A stretch of 64,000 nt of DNA from positions 65,331,176 to 65,395,175 of the forward strand of contig CM049316.1 of assembly GCA_026874595.1 (NCBI GenBank), given 5' to 3'. Below, piece by piece: positions 60,647 through 64,000 of the stretch (within the stretch, counting starts at the first letter, position 1; every line of letters starts with the position of its first letter). This DNA comes from Sipunculus nudus. Lineage: Eukaryota > Annelida > Sipuncula > Golfingiida > Sipunculidae. Under the pieces are notes generated by a model. The model was not told the DNA's origin, made no database searches, and saw only the letters and a program-made list of their open reading frames with translations. The translations under genes were made by a program, and so were the position numbers.

Positions 60647-61490
60647 ACTGATAGGAGGAACACGTTACGTTTTGCAGAATGGTAGGAAGAACACTTAACG
60701 TTTTGGGGGTTGATGGGATAAAAACACGTTACATTTTTGGGACTGGAAGAAAGAACACGTTACGTTTTGAGGACTGATAGGGAGAATACGTTACGTTTTG
60801 GGGACTGGTAGGAAGAACACGTTACGTTTTGAGGACTGATAGGGAGAACACGTTACATTTTGTGGATTGGTAGGAAGAACACGTTACATTTCGTGGACTG
60901 ATAGGAAGAACACGTTACGTTTTGTTACTGAAAGAAAGAACACGTTACGTTTTGAGGACTGATAGAAAGAACACGTTACGTTTTGTGGATTGATAGGAAG
61001 ACACGTTACATTTCGTGGACTGATAGGAAGAACACGTTACGTTTTGTTACTGAAAGAAAGAACACGTAACGTTTTGAGGACTGATAGAAAGAACACATTA
61101 CGTTTTGAAGACTGATATTAAGAACACGTTACGTTTTGTGGACTGATAAGAAGAACACGCTACGTTTTGGGGACTGCTAGGAAGAACACGTTACGTTTTG
61201 AGGACTGATAGGGAGAATACGTTACGTTTTGGGGACTGGTAGGAAGAACACGTTACGTTTTGAGGACTGATAGGGAGAACACGTTACGTTTTGTGGACTG
61301 GTAGGAAGAACACGTTACGTTTTGAGGACTGATAGGGAGAACACGTTACGTTTTGGGGACTGGTAGGAAGAACAAGTTACGTTTTGAGGACTGATAGGGA
61401 GAACACGTTACGTTTTGGGGACTGGTAGGAAGAACACGTTATGTTTTGAGGACTGATAGGGAGAACACTTTACGTTTTGTGGACTGTAGG
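60647..61490. repeat. 31-bp minisatellite with higher-order structure, about 27 copies
   Basis: Core GAACACGTTACGTTTTG recurs every 31 bases. From about 61170 units alternate between GGTAGGAAG and GATAGGGAG versions, giving a 62-base dimer. Earlier, a GTTACTGAAAGAAAG variant recurs 121 bases apart (60924, 61045). No long open frame. Confidence 0.95.
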
Positions 61491-61530
61491 AACGTTTTGG
61501 GGTTGATTCTTATCAAGCAGGATTGTTTTG

Positions 61531-61560
61531 CCTTGACGGAGGTATGCGCACTTCTGAGAA
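61531..61560 (+). repeat. Dispersed repeat with GGAGGTATGCGC motif, copy 2
   Basis: TTGACGGAGGTATGCGCACT matches the minus-strand copy at 41.1 kb. Only a short part is recognisable. Confidence 0.4.
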
Positions 61561-61754
61561 CCATTATATATTCTTTTTAGTTTTACGATACCCGATCGGG
61601 TCGTGCATTAAGCTGCGTCAGACCTGCTGTCTGTGATTTCAAGCACCCTTCCGTTTCTTCTCAGAGGTCGTTTATTTTCAATAGGAATCTCTTCGAATTT
61701 GGTAATCGTGGGGATGGCAGTGACTACCTTTCTCAACTGTCAATCTTTAAAATA

Positions 61755-62050
61755 AAATTTATTACATTTCAAGGAAACACCTTTTGCTTACATTCCACAT
61801 GCGCATGCTTACAAACTGTTACTTATTCCATGAAGTCCTTACCACATGTTTATATAATTTGCCTTTTAACCAATCTTATTCAACATATTTGAACGGACAA
61901 CATCGCCCTCTTCACTATATTTATACCTACGCCGCTGGTGCATTTGGAAGCCTCGGTGCATTGTGGGGCTCGGATTTGTATGCCCACAAACCCCAGCTAG
62001 CATAGTCATACTCTTGAGCCCGATTCTGCGCAGTGTATTTCAAAAGCTCC
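61755..62050 (+). repeat. Dispersed repeat (CCTACGCCGCTGG family), copy 2
   Basis: Counterpart of 49135-49440, with the same landmarks in order and many substitutions and small indels. Confidence 0.75.
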
Positions 62051-62777
62051 TTGCCAGGTGTTGTATGGAGCGTCGTAGCCCCGCGGGACACCACGCTGCA
62101 CCGGGATTGGCCAACAAAACACGCTACGTCCGTATAAATCAGAGCACCTTGATTGGATAATCTATTTTCCCTTATTGCGGGGTCAGATCGTATTGTACCA
62201 TTCCCATGTGGGCATCACTAGCACCTGTATTACAGTGCTGTATGAATATTGTTTAGTCTCAATACAAAGTCTGAGCATACATCTTTTAACTTCGTCCACG
62301 GGGGACAATACATCGAGTAAAATCATCTTCCAGAGAAAGATTTTTGTATCATACATCTCCCTAAAGGCCCTGAATTATGGGACAGAGTGTCGTAAAATGC
62401 CGGATGGACGGTCGCGCGAGTTTCCTGGTTTATATCAGAATTGTACAGCCTCTGATAGACATAAAATTTGTACCGGCACGACCAGCATTTATACGAGGCA
62501 GGTTTATTAAATTATCGGGTCAGCCATCCCTTACGAATGACAACTCTCTGGCTCCGGCTTTGAAAGCGGAATGGATTGGCCTATTTGGGTATAGAACCGG
62601 TCATGCAGTGCTGTCATATGTTTCAACTAAGCTGCGCTTAGGTAATACCCATTTACATCCATTGCTGCAAAGTATTTCTGTGACGTTGACTGAGCGTTTT
62701 ATCAGTGTTCATCATTAACATTAAAACATCAGTCTATTGTTTTGTTTTATATGTTTATATGTATTTGTAAGGATGAA
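62051..62777. other. No gene recognised
   Basis: Two overlapping + frames of about 110 codons (62175-62510, 62377-62718) have no recognisable motif. One may be a worn transposon or gene fragment, but I cannot support it. Confidence 0.3.
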
Positions 62778-63356
62778 AAGTGATATAGGATTCGCCTCTG
62801 GACTAGGGTCTACGTCCGGACTCGAGTCCACCCTTTTTGAGACTCGGACTTGGACTCGAGGGTCCTGGACCCGGATTTGTACTCGGACTAGGAGGTCAGG
62901 ACTCGAGATATCAGGCCATGTCCATCTCGAGTAAAAAAACTCTGTCATGTATTTTAAAGACTTATTTACAATTATAACTACTAACAGAATATTACAGAAA
63001 AACAACACAGTATGTGGCCAAGTCTGGTTAGCATTTGAAGTTATAAATGTAATTAACCATTTTAGTAAAAGTTTGTCTGAACTGACTTGTACATGATAAT
63101 CTGACATTTCCATTTTAAATTGCTTTTTCAGGATATTTGTATTGGACTCGGACTCAGACTTGCACTCGGGTTCCAAATGAAAAAGGAGGTGGATTTTGAC
63201 TCTAACCTATAGAACTCTGACTCTGACTCGAGTAACATGGACTCGAACTTGGACTCGGACTCGAGTAACATGGACTCGAACTTGGACTCGGACTCGAGTA
63301 ACATGGACTCGAACTTGGACTCGGAATCGGATGGTGTGGACTCGACTACATCATTG
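62778..63356. mobile_element. ACTCGAG-rich terminal-inverted-repeat element, copy 2
   Basis: Same architecture as 27784-28179: a GGACTCGAGTCCACC block on the left, an AT-rich core with ATAAATGTAATTAACCAT, and GTGGACTCGACTACATCATT on the right. It is longer because a 33-base unit containing CGAGTAACATGGACTCGAAC is present three times at 63225-63330. Confidence 0.6.
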
Positions 63357-64000
63357 ATGTGCAGAGTAATCGCTTGGATCTCGCCCTGGCAGTGGTATGC
63401 GCTCTAAATGTTATAAAGTTTCATTCTTTGTGTTAAAGTTCTCAACCACTAAAAATAATTAATATATTAACATGATAAACACAAGGCGAAATTTGATCTG
63501 AAAAGGTTCATCTGTATGCGATCATTAAAACATGATCATCAAAATTATTACTGTTCTTACAACTGTAGTCCCACCGTATCGATGACAGTAACAGCCAGAC
63601 GCGACGGTGACGTTGACAAAGACAACCTAGTCTCAAACCGAGCCATGTTGTCTGCATACTGAATAAAGGATAAAGGGTTTCTTCTATATTATTGTGAATA
63701 TTAAGCTAAAAACTCTTTGTTGTGTAAATGACTGAAATGCTTTACTGCCCTTGCTGCCCTTTACTCGAAATTCATGGAGGGTTCATCAAGTACTAATATG
63801 ATTGCCCTTAACAGATGCAATTTTTATTCAACTAAAGTTTTCTACAACATCCAGAATATTGAGAATGTTGTTTCAATAATGTCAAGGGAAAAAGCAGGGT
63901 CTGTGGATAAAAGTGGTTTGCCATGTTTATGTCACTTTTAACCACTGATAATGGGTAAAAAGTATGTCAGTTCAGGAAATCTTTGTGAAAACCGATGAAT
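63357..64000. other. No gene recognised
   Basis: A weak GGTATGCGCTCT motif at 63392 echoes the 41.1-kb repeat. The remainder is AT-rich. Confidence 0.4.

Overview
This window looks like intron and intergenic DNA from an animal nuclear genome, most likely a marine lophotrochozoan such as a bivalve mollusc. That placement is inference. The sequence is AT-rich, full of TA and CT microsatellites, and carries tRNA-derived SINE copies, MITE-like elements, decayed LINE fragments and minisatellites. There are no operons or compact genes. The one exon I recognise has canonical splice signals and encodes the start of an RGK-type (Rad/Gem/Rem) Ras-like GTPase. Nearly all other open frames are chance products of repeats or low-complexity DNA.

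Layout. 1-4.6 kb: mostly featureless, with a TA microsatellite and a dispersed repeat. 4.9-13.3 kb: a decayed array of three long, roughly 3-kb-spaced copies of the same non-coding sequence, with a partial fourth copy at 15.9-16.4 kb. A 25-copy, 33-bp minisatellite (6.70-7.52 kb) sits after the first copy, and a LINE reverse-transcriptase tail follows the third (13.3-13.6 kb). 15.2 kb: a tRNA-like SINE head. 18.3 kb: an unassigned candidate exon. 19.75-20.52 kb: the RGK exon on the + strand, with a 3' splice site just before the ATG and a phase-1 5' splice site after the P-loop. The remaining GTPase exons (switch regions, G4, G5, C-terminal tail) were not recognised in the following 43 kb, so much of the rest may be one long intron or the gene may end outside the window.

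20.5-64 kb: a patchwork of repeats. They include two copies of an ACTCGAG-rich terminal-inverted-repeat element (27.8 and 62.8 kb), a 0.44-kb element with 25-bp perfect terminal inverted repeats (31.0 kb), a compound microsatellite (32.1-32.6 kb), a local duplication with an internal deletion (36.9-38.1 kb), GC-rich inverted-repeat elements (44.3 and 45.6 kb), an antisense remnant of an L1-type ORF1 protein (46.5-47.0 kb), tandem SINE-like units (47.65-47.96 and 53.2-53.7 kb), a 190-bp hAT-like MITE (54.1 kb) with two relatives, and a 31-bp minisatellite with higher-order structure (60.65-61.49 kb).

I see no convincing new multi-gene system. The most interesting items are the RGK exon with a non-canonical P-loop, the long decayed array, the perfect-TIR element and the two minisatellites. 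All family assignments come from reading motifs by eye, with no database search.
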